Shown here: positions 47,858-58,512 of the stretch, one piece after another
Layout of the letters: every line of letters starts with the position of its first letter
Position numbering within the stretch: position 1 is the first letter of the stretch
Assembly (NCBI GenBank): GCA_902597175.1
Contig: CACJWN010000002.1
Span: forward strand, 1 to 64,000
Source of the DNA: an uncultured Pelagibacteraceae bacterium
GTDB lineage: Bacteria; Pseudomonadota; Alphaproteobacteria; Pelagibacterales; Pelagibacteraceae
Direction: 5' to 3'
DNA: 64,000 nt
Notes under the pieces: model-generated
What the model was told of the DNA's origin: nothing
The model's database searches: none
Seen by the model: only the letters and a program-made list of their open reading frames with translations
Translations under genes and position numbers: made by a program

Positions 47858-49169
47858 GATTTACTAAAAAGTTTAAGTTGTTTGTTTTGTTATATTGTTC
47901 AATCAATATTTCTGCTCTAGTTTTTTTATTCTTAATAATTTCCTCTATATGTTTTAAGTAGATTGTCTCATTTTTTCCACTTTTATTAAGCTCATTTCTT
48001 TTATCTAAGCCTTTTTTAGAAATATCTAAAAATATTTTTGCCCAATCAATTAATTTTTTATTTTTTAGCAAAGTGTTTAATCCTTGTTTGGGCGCGTTTA
48101 AATATGCATCCATTACTTCTTCTTTTTTCCAGTTTTTAATTATTTCATAAGTCTCATCTAAAGATCCATAAATTAATCCAGTAAAAAACGAGGGGCCGTT
48201 ACAAATACAGCCAAAATTACATGTATCTAAAGATCTAAATTCTATAACTTGCTTTAATCTTATCTCAGTAAAAATAGTGCCTAGGTGATTTTCAAAATCT
48301 TCTAAAGAGGGCTTTTCTCCTTTAAGAAAATTTAAACTACCATCTAAAAAGTCTTTAAAAGTTTGACCATTGGGTGAGAAATATTTTCCTTTTTTTTTAA
48401 GAAATAAAATTGGGTAATTGATTGCATAATCAATATATTTTTCAAAATTTAGTTTTTCAAAAGTAATTGGCATTATTCCGCCTCTATTAGTTTCTTGCCA
48501 AACTTTTCCTCTATAAGATAAAAAACCTGAAAGCTTGTTTTCATTAAAAGGAGAGTTTGCAAAAAGAGCAATAGTTAAGGGAGCTAAATAGTTTCCAATT
48601 TTAAATTTTTTTTCAAAATCTTCTTCAGAAGTGTAATCATAATTAATCTGAATACCGGCAGTTTTGTACATCATATCTAAACTTAATCTCCCGCCTTTTG
48701 GCATTTCTGATGTCATAATTTTGTAACGCTCTTTAGGGCTTTTAGGGATTTCAATTAATTTATTAAAAGGATCGTATGCAATAGATGAAGTTGTGATAGA
48801 GGCAGAGCTAAAAACTTCTTTCAATTCATTGAAATGAGAACTATTTTCTGAACAAACTAAATGTATATTTTTAAAAGGTGCACCTGATAATTCATATTGA
48901 AACCCTGGCTCAGTAGTAATCTTTTGATTTTCCCTTTTTAAACCAATTATTTTATCTTTTTCATATTGAAGCTCCCAACCATTATTTTGTAGGAGTTTAA
49001 ATATTTTTTTTATCTCTTCATAATCAATTCTTTTGAGATCTTTTTTATTAAAAAGAAATTTTTCATGCTCAACACCTATTCTAAGTTGATTATCCTCTTT
49101 TATTCCGTCGGTGAAATATTTAATTAATTGGCTTTTATTTTCTATGAGTGTAGGTGAATTTTTAATCAA
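47826..49169 (-). CDS. gshA: Glutamate--cysteine ligase (plant/alphaproteobacterial type)
   Basis: RIGVEHEKFLF, YELSGAPFKNIH, MMYKTAGIQINYDY, RGGIMP. Confidence 0.9.
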   Translation of the reverse strand: MIKNSPTLIENKSQLIKYFTDGIKEDNQLRIGVEHEKFLFNKKDLKRIDYEEIKKIFKLLQNNGWELQYEKDKIIGLKRENQKITTEPGFQYELSGAPFKNIHLVCSENSSHFNELKEVFSSASITTSSIAYDPFNKLIEIPKSPKERYKIMTSEMPKGGRLSLDMMYKTAGIQINYDYTSEEDFEKKFKIGNYLAPLTIALFANSPFNENKLSGFLSYRGKVWQETNRGGIMPITFEKLNFEKYIDYAINYPILFLKKKGKYFSPNGQTFKDFLDGSLNFLKGEKPSLEDFENHLGTIFTEIRLKQVIEFRSLDTCNFGCICNGPSFFTGLIYGSLDETYEIIKNWKKEEVMDAYLNAPKQGLNTLLKNKKLIDWAKIFLDISKKGLDKRNELNKSGKNETIYLKHIEEIIKNKKTRAEILIEQYNKTNNLNFLVNHDENFSYSGF

Positions 49170-49554
49170 ACGTCTTCAACTCTAATACATTTCCATTTGG
49201 ATCTTCAATAAAAAATGTATTCTGTTCAAACTCAGTTCCCTCAAACCTTGTGTAGGGCTTATCAATATAATTTATTTTATTGGCTTCAATATTAGATTTG
49301 ATTCTATTAAAAACTTCTTTTTTTAAATGTACGCCAAAGTGCGGGACTGGAACTTGCCCCATATCTACATCATGTCTCTCTCTAGGCAGTTTCATAGATG
49401 TTTGGTGTAAAGTAAGTTCGTTACCCCAAAAATCTATATCAACCCATTTGCCATCTTCACGATTACCAGTTTTGCACCCTAAAATATCAGTGTAAAAAGC
49501 CTCCGCTTTTTTTAAATCTCCCGCAGGGATAGCTAAATGAAATGAATTACTCAT
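49162..49554 (-). CDS. VOC/glyoxalase-like protein
   Basis: [23 protein letters not shown] ... [16 protein letters not shown]. Confidence 0.85.
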   Translation of the reverse strand: MSNSFHLAIPAGDLKKAEAFYTDILGCKTGNREDGKWVDIDFWGNELTLHQTSMKLPRERHDVDMGQVPVPHFGVHLKKEVFNRIKSNIEANKINYIDKPYTRFEGTEFEQNTFFIEDPNGNVLELKTFD

Positions 49555-49609
49555 GCAGACTTATATATATTCTTCTTTAAATTTTTCAAGTAGTCATTAT
49601 ATACATATT

Positions 49610-50185
49610 ATGATCGAGTATTTAGAGTCTATTAAAAAAAGAGATCCTGCGGCAAAATCCATACTGAGTATCATTCTTACTTACCCAGGGGTTAAGGCAG
49701 TTTTCTTTCACCAAATTTCTAACTTCTTTTACAAGGCTGGCTTTGATCTTGTCGCTAGGATAATTTCACAAACAGTAAGATTTTTTACTGGCATAGAAAT
49801 ACATCCGGGAGCAAAGCTTGGAAAAAATTTATTTATTGATCATGGAATGGGTGTAGTGATTGGTGAAACTTCTGAAGTAGGAGATAATGTAACTATTTAT
49901 CACGCAGTTACTCTTGGAGGAAGTTCTCCTAGTATAGATAGTGAAAAACAACGTCACGAGAAAAGACATCCTACTATTGGTCACGATGTTGTAATCGGTT
50001 CTGGTGCTCAAATTATTGGTCCAGTAAAAGTTGGAAATAATTCTAGAATAGCAGCTAACGCGGTTGTTGTGAAAGATGTTCCAGAAAATGCAACAATGGT
50101 TGGAATCCCTGCTAAAGCAGTCAAGTTAGACAATAAAGGTAACTTTAGACCTTACGGTGTTGATGATAAAGTAAAAGATGAATAA
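49610..50185 (+). CDS. cysE: Serine O-acetyltransferase (start likely MIEYLES, inside the 210-aa ORF)
   Basis: Left-handed beta helix; [44 protein letters not shown]. Confidence 0.93.
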   Translation: MIEYLESIKKRDPAAKSILSIILTYPGVKAVFFHQISNFFYKAGFDLVARIISQTVRFFTGIEIHPGAKLGKNLFIDHGMGVVIGETSEVGDNVTIYHAVTLGGSSPSIDSEKQRHEKRHPTIGHDVVIGSGAQIIGPVKVGNNSRIAANAVVVKDVPENATMVGIPAKAVKLDNKGNFRPYGVDDKVKDE

Positions 50186-50555
50186 GGATTGGGATCCAAA
50201 TTTAACTCCAGAACAAAATTATGTTTTGAAACAAGAGGGCACCGAGTCACCTGGCAGCAGTCCATTGAACCAGGAAAAAAGAGAAGGTTCTTATCATTGC
50301 GTTGGATGTGGAACAAAATTATTTGAATCTTCTACTAAATACGAAAGCGGTTCTGGTTGGCCTTCCTTTTTCGAATCTATTCCTGGTGTATTTGAGGAAA
50401 AAAAAGATATGCACATAGGTTATCCGAGGACCGAATATCATTGCAAAAAATGTGGAGGTCATCACGGTCATGTATTTGATGACGGTCCAAAACCTACTGG
50501 AAAACGGTATTGTAACAACGGTATCTGTTTAGTCTTTAAACCAAAAGGCGAGTAG
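50178..50555 (+). CDS. msrB: Peptide-methionine (R)-S-oxide reductase MsrB
   Basis: [43 protein letters not shown]. Confidence 0.94.
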   Translation: MNKDWDPNLTPEQNYVLKQEGTESPGSSPLNQEKREGSYHCVGCGTKLFESSTKYESGSGWPSFFESIPGVFEEKKDMHIGYPRTEYHCKKCGGHHGHVFDDGPKPTGKRYCNNGICLVFKPKGE

Positions 50556-50670
50556 TTATTCACAAACCAATTAAGTGTTTTAATACAACTTATCAAAAAA
50601 TTATAATCATCCTTGTCATGTCCTCTAGACCAAGGCGACACAAGTTTGTAAGATTATCATTTCATCCACC

Positions 50671-51228
50671 ATGAAGAAGCAAATTATTTCCCTATTTATA
50701 ATTATATTTTCGTTAATTTCATTTAATAATCACGCATCAGAACAAAATTGGAAACCAGCTCAGGATGGAGATAAAATTATTTTAATCAGACATGCTAAAG
50801 CACCTGGAGGGGGTGACCCAGAGGGATTTAAGATTAAAGACTGTAAAACTCAAAGGAATTTGGATGAAGTTGGTATAAATCAATCAAAAAAAATTGGTAA
50901 ACTCTTCAAAGAAAAAAAAATTAAGATTGATCAAGTATTATCAAGTCAATGGTGCAGATGTAAGGATACTGCAAAATATGCTTTTGGAAATTTTAAAGAA
51001 TTTTCCGCTTTAAACTCTACTTATACTCCGCCATATGACCAAAATGAAAAACAACAGATTAAAGACTTAAAGAGCTATGTAAATAAATGGAAAGGAAAAG
51101 GAGGAAATTTAGTTTTAGTTACTCATTATGTTATTATATTAGCAATAACTGGAGAAACAGCAAGATCTGGTGAATTAGTTATTACAGATAAGAATTTTAA
51201 AGTTTTATCTAAAATTGATACTTTTTAA
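50671..51228 (+). CDS. Histidine phosphatase (phosphoglycerate mutase/SixA-like) with signal peptide
   Basis: ILIRHAKAPG, LSSQWCRCKDTA, LVTHYV motifs. Confidence 0.82.
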   Translation: MKKQIISLFIIIFSLISFNNHASEQNWKPAQDGDKIILIRHAKAPGGGDPEGFKIKDCKTQRNLDEVGINQSKKIGKLFKEKKIKIDQVLSSQWCRCKDTAKYAFGNFKEFSALNSTYTPPYDQNEKQQIKDLKSYVNKWKGKGGNLVLVTHYVIILAITGETARSGELVITDKNFKVLSKIDTF

Positions 51229-51569
51229 AAAAATATAAAATATCCAACGGTTATTAAAATTAAATACTCAATAAATGTTTTAATTTTTAAAAGGGTGTTT
51301 TTATCTTGAAATTTGTTATTGATAAATAAAGTTAATCGAGCAAAAGCCAAGTGGACTAAAACAATACTAAGAGCTATTCCAAGGAAAGCATGGTAAAAAC
51401 TAAAATTTTTAAGCCCATAAAAGCAAGCAGCTATAAACGTAAACCAGGAAATATTTGTTACAAATAATGTAATCAAAATACCTGATCCTTTTTTAAAAAT
51501 ACTTTGGGATTTTATGAAAGTGTAAGACCACAAAAGGGTGAATAAAAAACCTACATATTTAATTATCAT
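51225..51569 (-). CDS. Four-TM membrane protein, unknown function
   Basis: 114-aa hydrophobic ORF, no recognised motif. Confidence 0.5.
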   Translation of the reverse strand: MIIKYVGFLFTLLWSYTFIKSQSIFKKGSGILITLFVTNISWFTFIAACFYGLKNFSFYHAFLGIALSIVLVHLAFARLTLFINNKFQDKNTLLKIKTFIEYLILITVGYFIFF

Positions 51570-51619
51570 GAGCCAATATTGTAATTGCGGTCAAGTTCAA
51601 AGGCAAATATAAAGTTCAT

Positions 51620-52336
51620 ATGATCATCAAACTTGCTTTAGCTTTTGGAGCCGGATTTATAAGTTTTCTTACACCTTGTGTACTTCCAATTATCCCTGGT
51701 TATATTTCTTATATTACTGGAAAAGATTTAGGAGAAATAGATAAAAACAAATCAATAGTTCTGACTAAAACTATTCTTTTTTCATTAGGTTTCTCATTTG
51801 TTTTTATAACACTTGGAGCGGCCGCCTCTGCAATAGGGAACGTGCTTCTTTTCTTTTCTAATGAATTACGGATTGTTGCAGGATTAATAATTATTATTTT
51901 CTCATTACAAATGTTAGGTTTTTTAAATTTTTCTTTTTTAAACACTGAAAAAAGAATTGAAACTAATTCAAATTATAAAGATAATTATGCATTTCCTTTT
52001 ATAGTTGGCGCGGCTTTTGCTTTTGGTTGGACACCTTGCATTGGTCCGGTTTTAGGATCTATAATTGCTTTATCTGCAACCGAGGCTACGATTAGTAAAG
52101 GAATTTTATTATTATCATTTTACTCCTTAGGATTAGCTATTCCATTTATATTATCAGGATACTATATGAGTAGATTTTTAAATTCTAAAAAAGGTTTTGG
52201 AAAATATTATAGAACTATTACAAAATCTGGCGGAGCCATTCTATTAATTACTGGCATCTTGATTACTACAAATTATATTCAAGTAATAAGTTATTATATT
52301 TTGACGACCTTCCCAATTCTCGCTAAAGTTGGTTAA
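51620..52336 (+). CDS. ccdA: CcdA-type cytochrome c biogenesis / thiol-reducing membrane protein
   Basis: FLTPCVLPIIPGYISYITG and GWTPCIGPVLG paired cysteine motifs. Confidence 0.9.
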   Translation: MIIKLALAFGAGFISFLTPCVLPIIPGYISYITGKDLGEIDKNKSIVLTKTILFSLGFSFVFITLGAAASAIGNVLLFFSNELRIVAGLIIIIFSLQMLGFLNFSFLNTEKRIETNSNYKDNYAFPFIVGAAFAFGWTPCIGPVLGSIIALSATEATISKGILLLSFYSLGLAIPFILSGYYMSRFLNSKKGFGKYYRTITKSGGAILLITGILITTNYIQVISYYILTTFPILAKVG

Positions 52337-53238
52337 TGAGTGAAATAACAGTCCTAGGTATTTTTGTTGCTGACATAAGTTTTTCTGGACCTAAAATCCC
52401 ATCAATAGGCGAAACTATTTTAGGCAAAAAATATAATGTAGGCCCAGGAGGAAAAGGCTGCAATCAAGCTATAGCGATTGCAAGACTTGGTGGAAAGACA
52501 AATTTTATAAGTAAAATTGGTAAAGACGCTTACGGAGAGTTAGCTCTCAAAACTCTTGAAAAAAATAAAATTTCTACAGAAAATATAATTCAAGATATTA
52601 ATCAACAGACTGGTGTAGCTGGAATTTTAGTTGATCAAAATACAGGTAAAAATGCAATTAATGTAATTGTAGGTGCCCCAAGTTCTTTGCAAATAAGTGA
52701 AATTGAAAAACAAATTAATTTAATAAAAAGATCAAAAATTTTTTTAACTCAATTAGAGGTTCCAAAAGATGTTACATTACATTGTTTGAAAACTGCTAAA
52801 GAAAATGGATGCATTACTATTTTGAATCCTGCACCAGCATCTGAAATTTCAAAAGAGTTTTTTAATAATATCGATTTTTTTACACCTAATGAAACCGAGG
52901 CCGAATTTTATACTGGAATAAAGATTACTAGCGAAAAAGAGGCAAAGCAGGCAGCAGATAAACTTTTAAATTTAGGAATAAAAAAAATAATAATCACGCT
53001 AGGAGAAAAAGGGCTCTTTTATTCTGATGGAAAAGAAGAAACTTATTTAAAAGCCAATGCAGTAAAAGCTATTGATACTACTGGCGCAGGCGATGCTTTT
53101 AATGGGGGCTTAGCTTTCGGGTTATCTAAAGAAAAACCAATAAAAGAGTGTTTAGAATTAGCAAATAAAGTTGCTGGAATTTCTACAACAAAACTTGGCG
53201 CTGGTGATGCTATGCCTTTTTTAAAAGATATTAATTAG
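52336..53238 (+). CDS. rbsK: Ribokinase/PfkB-family sugar kinase
   Basis: GPGGKGCNQAIAIARLGG, DTTGAGDAFNGGLAFGL. Confidence 0.88.
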   Translation: MSEITVLGIFVADISFSGPKIPSIGETILGKKYNVGPGGKGCNQAIAIARLGGKTNFISKIGKDAYGELALKTLEKNKISTENIIQDINQQTGVAGILVDQNTGKNAINVIVGAPSSLQISEIEKQINLIKRSKIFLTQLEVPKDVTLHCLKTAKENGCITILNPAPASEISKEFFNNIDFFTPNETEAEFYTGIKITSEKEAKQAADKLLNLGIKKIIITLGEKGLFYSDGKEETYLKANAVKAIDTTGAGDAFNGGLAFGLSKEKPIKECLELANKVAGISTTKLGAGDAMPFLKDIN

Positions 53239-53489
53239 GTTAAAAGTTTATCTAATTCTCCACTTCGATTAGCTTCTTGAAGTTTATCATTTCCACCAAT
53301 GTAATGATCACCTATAAAAATTTGAGGAATAGTTCTTACGCCATTGGTTCTTTGTAACATTTCTTTAGCGTTAGCTGGATCAGCCCAAATATCAATTTCC
53401 TCTATCTCAACATTTTTTGTTTTTAATAAAGCTTTTGCTGCCGCGCAAAATGAGCAAGGATTGCCAGTATACATTGTGACTTTTTTCAT
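53235..53489 (-). CDS. grxC: Glutaredoxin 3
   Basis: YTGNPCSFCAAAKALL, RTIPQIFIGDHYIGGNDKL. Confidence 0.92.
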   Translation of the reverse strand: MKKVTMYTGNPCSFCAAAKALLKTKNVEIEEIDIWADPANAKEMLQRTNGVRTIPQIFIGDHYIGGNDKLQEANRSGELDKLLT

Positions 53490-53491
53490 AA

Positions 53492-53788
53492 TTAATATAT
53501 ATCAGTTATTTTTATTTTTTCTCTAAGTTTTTTTCTACCTAACTGAAACTTTTTTCTATGCTTGATGCTAGTATTATGTACTCTTTTTCTCCATAGCCTA
53601 AAAGAACCTGGTTTTAAATTTTTTCTCATTATTTTAATAACTTGTGACTCGTTTTTTCCAGTTTTCTCTTTAATCTCTTCAAAAGTAATCCTATCGGCCC
53701 ATGCTGCCCAAATAATCCAATTATCATCCTTCTCTTTAGGCTCAGGGTTTTTAACTCTTGTTTGAGGGATAAAACTTTTTTTCTTCAT
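53492..53788 (-). CDS. DUF2805 / TIGR03643-family protein
   Basis: IIWAAWADRITFEEIKEKTG...RKNLKPGSFRLWRKRV. Confidence 0.75.
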   Translation of the reverse strand: MKKKSFIPQTRVKNPEPKEKDDNWIIWAAWADRITFEEIKEKTGKNESQVIKIMRKNLKPGSFRLWRKRVHNTSIKHRKKFQLGRKKLREKIKITDIY

Positions 53789-53801
53789 AAATTTATATAT
53801 A

Positions 53802-54428
53802 GTGACTAATCAAATGTTTCCAACAGACTATATAATATTTTTACAAATCATTTTATTTTTATTTATTTCTCCAGGTCCGCCCAGAGTTGTAATTGTTTCA
53901 CACACGTTAAATTATGGATTAAATAGATCTGTTTGGACTGCTTTGGGAGATATATCTGCAAATACTATCCAAGCAATTTTAGTAGTTTTTTTAATTGGAT
54001 CATTTTTAAGCGATAACCCTCAAGTGCTTTATTATTTAAAATGGGCAGGTATATTTTATATTGTATATTTAGCTTATGACACTTTTACTTCGAAAATAAA
54101 AAGTTTTAATTCTAAAGATCAAAATTTAAAATCACCATTTTCTTTTTATAAAGATGGTTTATTAGTTGCAGGTTTAAGTCCAAAAGCGATTTTATTCTTT
54201 GGAACTATTTTTCCAAGTTTTATAAATTTCAGTTCAAATATTCTTTCACAGTTTTTAATCTTATTAATTACCTATGTTGTTTTAGATTTTTTAACTTTAA
54301 TGATTTATGGATTAGCAGCTGAGAAAATTTCAGTATGGTTAAGAAGCAAACCAAAGCTATTAAATACAATTTCTGCGTGTGTTCTTCTAATTTTAGCAGT
54401 TTACATTGCTGCGACACAGAATTTTTAA
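53802..54428 (+). CDS. LysE/RhtB-family amino acid exporter
   Basis: ISPGPPRVVIVSHTLNYGLNRS; six-TM pattern. Confidence 0.85.
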   Translation: MTNQMFPTDYIIFLQIILFLFISPGPPRVVIVSHTLNYGLNRSVWTALGDISANTIQAILVVFLIGSFLSDNPQVLYYLKWAGIFYIVYLAYDTFTSKIKSFNSKDQNLKSPFSFYKDGLLVAGLSPKAILFFGTIFPSFINFSSNILSQFLILLITYVVLDFLTLMIYGLAAEKISVWLRSKPKLLNTISACVLLILAVYIAATQNF

Positions 54429-54512
54429 TTAATACTAACTGTTGTCAAAAACTTTATTTCTTGTTTTAATTATTCAATTTTAATTAATTAATTAATAACA
54501 AGAAGGGAAATA

Positions 54513-55754
54513 ATGAATAAAATAGCAAAACTATTTGTTACATTTTTTTCAGCAATAACTTTAGCACTTGTATCGTTTTCTTCTTCTTTTGCAAAAGTAG
54601 AAGGTGAATACATTGTGTTAGGTTCTGCAATATCTCTTACAGGTAAATACTCTTCAAATGGAGTTCATACTCAAAATGGTTACAACATGGCCGTTGATAG
54701 AATTAACAAAATGGGTGGAGTAGAAGTACAAGGTAAGAAATATAAGTTTGAGATCATTTACTATGATGATGAGTCAAACCCAAAAAGAGCCGCTCAGTTA
54801 GCTGAAAGACTAATTAAACAAGATGGCGTTCATTACATGCTTGGACCATACAGTTCAGGTTTAACGAAAGCCATTGCACCAGTAACCGAGAAATATAAAA
54901 TTCCTATGGTTGAAGCGAATGGTGCATCTAGATCTTTATTTACAAAAGGATACAAATATTTGTTCGCGGTGTTATCACCAGCTAACCAATACCTTGAAGT
55001 AGCTATTGATTTAGCGGTAGAAAAAAACGGTGGTAAAGGAGTAAAAATTGCTCAAGCATTTGAACAAGATGCTTTCTCACAAGACGTGAGACTTGGTATT
55101 TTAGATGCAGCAAAAAGAACTGGATCTGAGATCATCATCGATGACAAACTACCAAAAGAACTTAACGATATGGCAGCTACATTGGCTAAAGTAAAAGCTG
55201 TTAAGCCAGATGTGCTTGTTGTATCAGGTCACACAAAAGGTGCGTTAACTGCAATCAGACAAATATCTGAAATGAAAGTTGATGTTCCTATGTTAGCGAT
55301 GACACACTGTGATGCTGCTAAACTTTCTAAACAACACGGAAAGAAATCAGAATACGCGCTGTGTGCTTCTCAGTGGCACAAAAATTTATCTTACAAAGAT
55401 AAATTCTTTGGCTCTGGTAAGAAATACGCTAAAGACTTCCAAAAAGAATTTGGATATGACCCGCCATATCAATCAGCAGAATCTTCTGCAGCATTGTTAG
55501 TGTTTAAAGATGCGTTCGAGAGAGCAAATTCTTTTGACAGAGATGCAGTAAGAGATGCGCTTGTAGATACTGAAATGCAAACTTTCTATGGAAACATTAA
55601 ATTTGGACCTGGTGGCCAAAACGTTGCTAAGCCAATGATCTTGTTCCAAGTAAGATGTAAAGGCGATGATTGTGAGAATAGAGTAGTAGCTCCAACAAAA
55701 TGGGCTTCTGATAAATTCTATCATCCAATCCCGAAATGGTCTGAAAGAAGCTAA
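54513..55754 (+). CDS. Branched-chain/amino-acid ABC transporter substrate-binding protein
   Basis: Signal peptide; AISLTGKYSSNG, YYDDESNPKRAAQLAERLI; followed by livHMGF-like genes. Confidence 0.9.
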   Translation: MNKIAKLFVTFFSAITLALVSFSSSFAKVEGEYIVLGSAISLTGKYSSNGVHTQNGYNMAVDRINKMGGVEVQGKKYKFEIIYYDDESNPKRAAQLAERLIKQDGVHYMLGPYSSGLTKAIAPVTEKYKIPMVEANGASRSLFTKGYKYLFAVLSPANQYLEVAIDLAVEKNGGKGVKIAQAFEQDAFSQDVRLGILDAAKRTGSEIIIDDKLPKELNDMAATLAKVKAVKPDVLVVSGHTKGALTAIRQISEMKVDVPMLAMTHCDAAKLSKQHGKKSEYALCASQWHKNLSYKDKFFGSGKKYAKDFQKEFGYDPPYQSAESSAALLVFKDAFERANSFDRDAVRDALVDTEMQTFYGNIKFGPGGQNVAKPMILFQVRCKGDDCENRVVAPTKWASDKFYHPIPKWSERS

Positions 55755-55772
55755 TAACTTCTGAATAATTTG

Positions 55773-55805
55773 AAAAGCCCCTAGTTTTCTAGGGGCTTTT
55801 CTTTT
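55773..55805 (+). terminator. Intrinsic terminator/attenuator between SBP and permease genes
   Basis: AAAAGCCCCTAG-TTTT-CTAGGGGCTTTTCTTTT. Confidence 0.9.
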
Positions 55806-55822
55806 ATAAGTTTTGAAATTTT

Positions 55823-56716
55823 ATGGACTTTCTTATTTTTAAAGCTCCAATGTTAATGGTCCAGGCATCACTGGACGGAATTCTTTTAGGTATATTATTT
55901 GCACTGATCGCTTACGGAATGGCTCTCCAGTGGGGAGTGATGAATATAATTAATATTGCACAAGGTGATTTAGTAATTCTTGGAGGTTATATTGCATACA
56001 CTATCTATCTTTGGGGAATTCATCCTGCTTGGGGAGTTATTATTTCTCCGATTATAATGTTTTTTGTTGGATGGGGACTTTATAAACTTGTCATTAATAA
56101 AGTTGTAGACCGAGACTTATTTATTTCAATTTTAGCAACTTTTGGAATAGCTATTGTTTTCCAACAATTAATGAATTTTATTTTTGGTGCAGACGTAGTT
56201 GTTGCACAGTCTGAATACGGAACAACAATGTTATTTGATAATTCAGTAACCTTACCAAATTCAAAAATATTCTCAGCTTTTATAAGTGTTTTATATGCAG
56301 TAGCTTTGGTTATTTATATGAAAAAATCCAGACTTGGACGAGCTATAAGAGCTACAGCACAAAATGCTAGAGCTGCAAAAATTTTAGGTGTAGATACAGA
56401 AAAAGTTTACGCGGCAACTTTTGGAATTAACGCTGCGCTATGTGGAATTGCAGGAGCATTAATTTCAATAACTCTTACACTTCACCCTTATGTAGGACTT
56501 CCTTATACAGTAAGATCTTTCATGATAGTTATTGTTGCTGGTCTTGGAAACTTACCTGCAGTTGCGGTTTCAGGTATGGGGCTAGGTCTTTTTGAGGAAT
56601 TTGCTGATTACATTTTAGGAACAGAATTTAGAATTGGAGCAGTATTTTTACTACTAGTCTTAATTTTAGTTTATAGAAGATTTAAACTCTCAAAAAAAAG
56701 AGAATATTTAAAATAG
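55823..56716 (+). CDS. livH: LivH-type ABC permease
   Basis: LDGILLGILFALIAYGMALQWGVMNIINIAQGDLVILGGY. Confidence 0.9.
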   Translation: MDFLIFKAPMLMVQASLDGILLGILFALIAYGMALQWGVMNIINIAQGDLVILGGYIAYTIYLWGIHPAWGVIISPIIMFFVGWGLYKLVINKVVDRDLFISILATFGIAIVFQQLMNFIFGADVVVAQSEYGTTMLFDNSVTLPNSKIFSAFISVLYAVALVIYMKKSRLGRAIRATAQNARAAKILGVDTEKVYAATFGINAALCGIAGALISITLTLHPYVGLPYTVRSFMIVIVAGLGNLPAVAVSGMGLGLFEEFADYILGTEFRIGAVFLLLVLILVYRRFKLSKKREYLK

Positions 56717-57781
56717 ATGGAAAAAGTAAAACAAAAAGATTTAATACTATACTCTGGTTTAATCATTTTAGGATTAGCCGCTCCTTACTTATTCTCTGCT
56801 TTTAAAGTTCAGCTTACATATCTTTGTGTATTAATCGTTCTAGCAATGACATGGAATTTACAAGGTGGAGAGATGGGCTATAACACTTTTGGAAATATTC
56901 TTTTCTATGGTCTTGGAATGTACTTAACCGCCTCAGTTCAGGTTGGCATGTTTTTTCCATTAGCAGAATGGACTGAAAGTGGTGGAGAAAAAACATTTGT
57001 CCATACCACAACGCAATATTTTCAAGGAATAGGTGTCGGATTATTGGTTGCAGCTATTATTCCAACTATTATAGCAGGTGCGATAGGTTACGCTATATTA
57101 GGTTTGAGAGGCCACTACTTTGCTATTTGCACATTAGGTTTAGGAATCGCTGCAGGTGAAATTGCTGGAGGAATAGAAATTATTGGAGCTGGTCAAGGTT
57201 TTACCACACCACCTTTTCCTGCTGAAATTGTTGACGCTGAAGCTAGAGGAAAGTTTTTCTACTTTTTAAGTTTTGCATTATTAGTCGGAACATTTGTTTT
57301 TGTTAAATATATTTATGGTTCTAGATTTAGATTAATTTTAAATGCAATAAGAGATAATGAAGATAAAGCAGAGGCAATGGGTATTCAAACTATGAAATAT
57401 AAAATTGTAGGTTGGATGTGTTCTGCATTCTTCTGTGGTCTTGCTGGTGGAATTATGGGTGGACTCATTGGATATATAGACTCTACTGACGTTGCATTTG
57501 ACGGAAGAGAGATGGGAGTATTTATGGTTCTTATGGCAATTCTTGGCGGTAAAGGAACTTTGTGGGGCCCAGTAATTGGAGCAACTTTATTCCATTTCTT
57601 TAAAGAAGGTCTTTGGACTTTAATATTAGGTTGGCAGTATGTGGCGTTAGGAGTTTTAATCGTAGTAATCGTAGTTTATTTCCCAGAGGGATTAATGGGT
57701 TGGTTGAGAGAAAAATACCCTGAAAGATTTGGTGAAGTGATAGATGAAAAAGATCGTAAAGCACAGGTGGAATTAAAATGA
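56717..57781 (+). CDS. livM: LivM-type ABC permease
   Basis: ILRDNEDKAEAMG-type EAA loop (AIRDNEDKAEAMGIQTMKYKIVGW). Confidence 0.9.
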   Translation: MEKVKQKDLILYSGLIILGLAAPYLFSAFKVQLTYLCVLIVLAMTWNLQGGEMGYNTFGNILFYGLGMYLTASVQVGMFFPLAEWTESGGEKTFVHTTTQYFQGIGVGLLVAAIIPTIIAGAIGYAILGLRGHYFAICTLGLGIAAGEIAGGIEIIGAGQGFTTPPFPAEIVDAEARGKFFYFLSFALLVGTFVFVKYIYGSRFRLILNAIRDNEDKAEAMGIQTMKYKIVGWMCSAFFCGLAGGIMGGLIGYIDSTDVAFDGREMGVFMVLMAILGGKGTLWGPVIGATLFHFFKEGLWTLILGWQYVALGVLIVVIVVYFPEGLMGWLREKYPERFGEVIDEKDRKAQVELK

Positions 57782-58512
57782 GTATATTACAAGTTAAAAA
57801 TGTAAGTAAATCTTTCGGCGGCGTTCAAGCTAACGTAGATATTTCTGTTTCGGTAGAACAGGGATCTATCGTTGGTTTAATTGGACCTAATGGTTCAGGT
57901 AAAACTACTTTATTTAATTCTATTGTTGGAACTCATCCGATTGATAAAGGATCAATTGTTTTTGATAATACAGAAGTTTCTGAAATGCCTGTACCAGCAG
58001 TCGCTAAACTTGGTTTGTTAAGAACCTTTCAACAAACAAGAATTTATTCAAAACTTAATTGTGTAGAGAATATGCTAATAAGTCACAAAGCTAGTGACTC
58101 AGGATTTATTTTCGCAAAAGTACCTGTTGAACTAACTGAGAAAGCAGAGAATATTTTAAACTTTGTTGGTCTTTATCAAAAAAGAAATTTGAGAGCAGGG
58201 GATCTATCATTTGGGCAGCAAAAATTACTTGAATTAGCAATGGCTTTGATGAATGAGCCTAAAATGCTCTTATTAGACGAGCCTACAGCTGGAATAAATC
58301 CAACTTTAATTAACGGTATTATAGATAGACTGATTAAAATAAATAAAGATTATGGAATTACTTTATTAGTCATAGAGCACAATATGAAAGTAATTATGAG
58401 TTTAGCACAAAAAATTTTCTGTTTAGCGCACGGTAAAATGCTAGCAGAGGGTTCACCAGATCAAATTAAAAATGATAAGCGGGTTGTTGACGCTTATTTA
58501 GGAGCTCAATAA
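57778..58512 (+). CDS. livG: LivG-type ABC ATPase
   Basis: GPNGSGKTTLFN, LSFGQQKLLELAMAL, LLLDEPTAGINP. Confidence 0.92.
   Translation: MSILQVKNVSKSFGGVQANVDISVSVEQGSIVGLIGPNGSGKTTLFNSIVGTHPIDKGSIVFDNTEVSEMPVPAVAKLGLLRTFQQTRIYSKLNCVENMLISHKASDSGFIFAKVPVELTEKAENILNFVGLYQKRNLRAGDLSFGQQKLLELAMALMNEPKMLLLDEPTAGINPTLINGIIDRLIKINKDYGITLLVIEHNMKVIMSLAQKIFCLAHGKMLAEGSPDQIKNDKRVVDAYLGAQ

Noticed and set aside
55773-55805. Terminator hairpin as an operon end separating unrelated genes
   Set aside because: The flanking genes form one transporter, so it more likely acts as a partial terminator within the operon.
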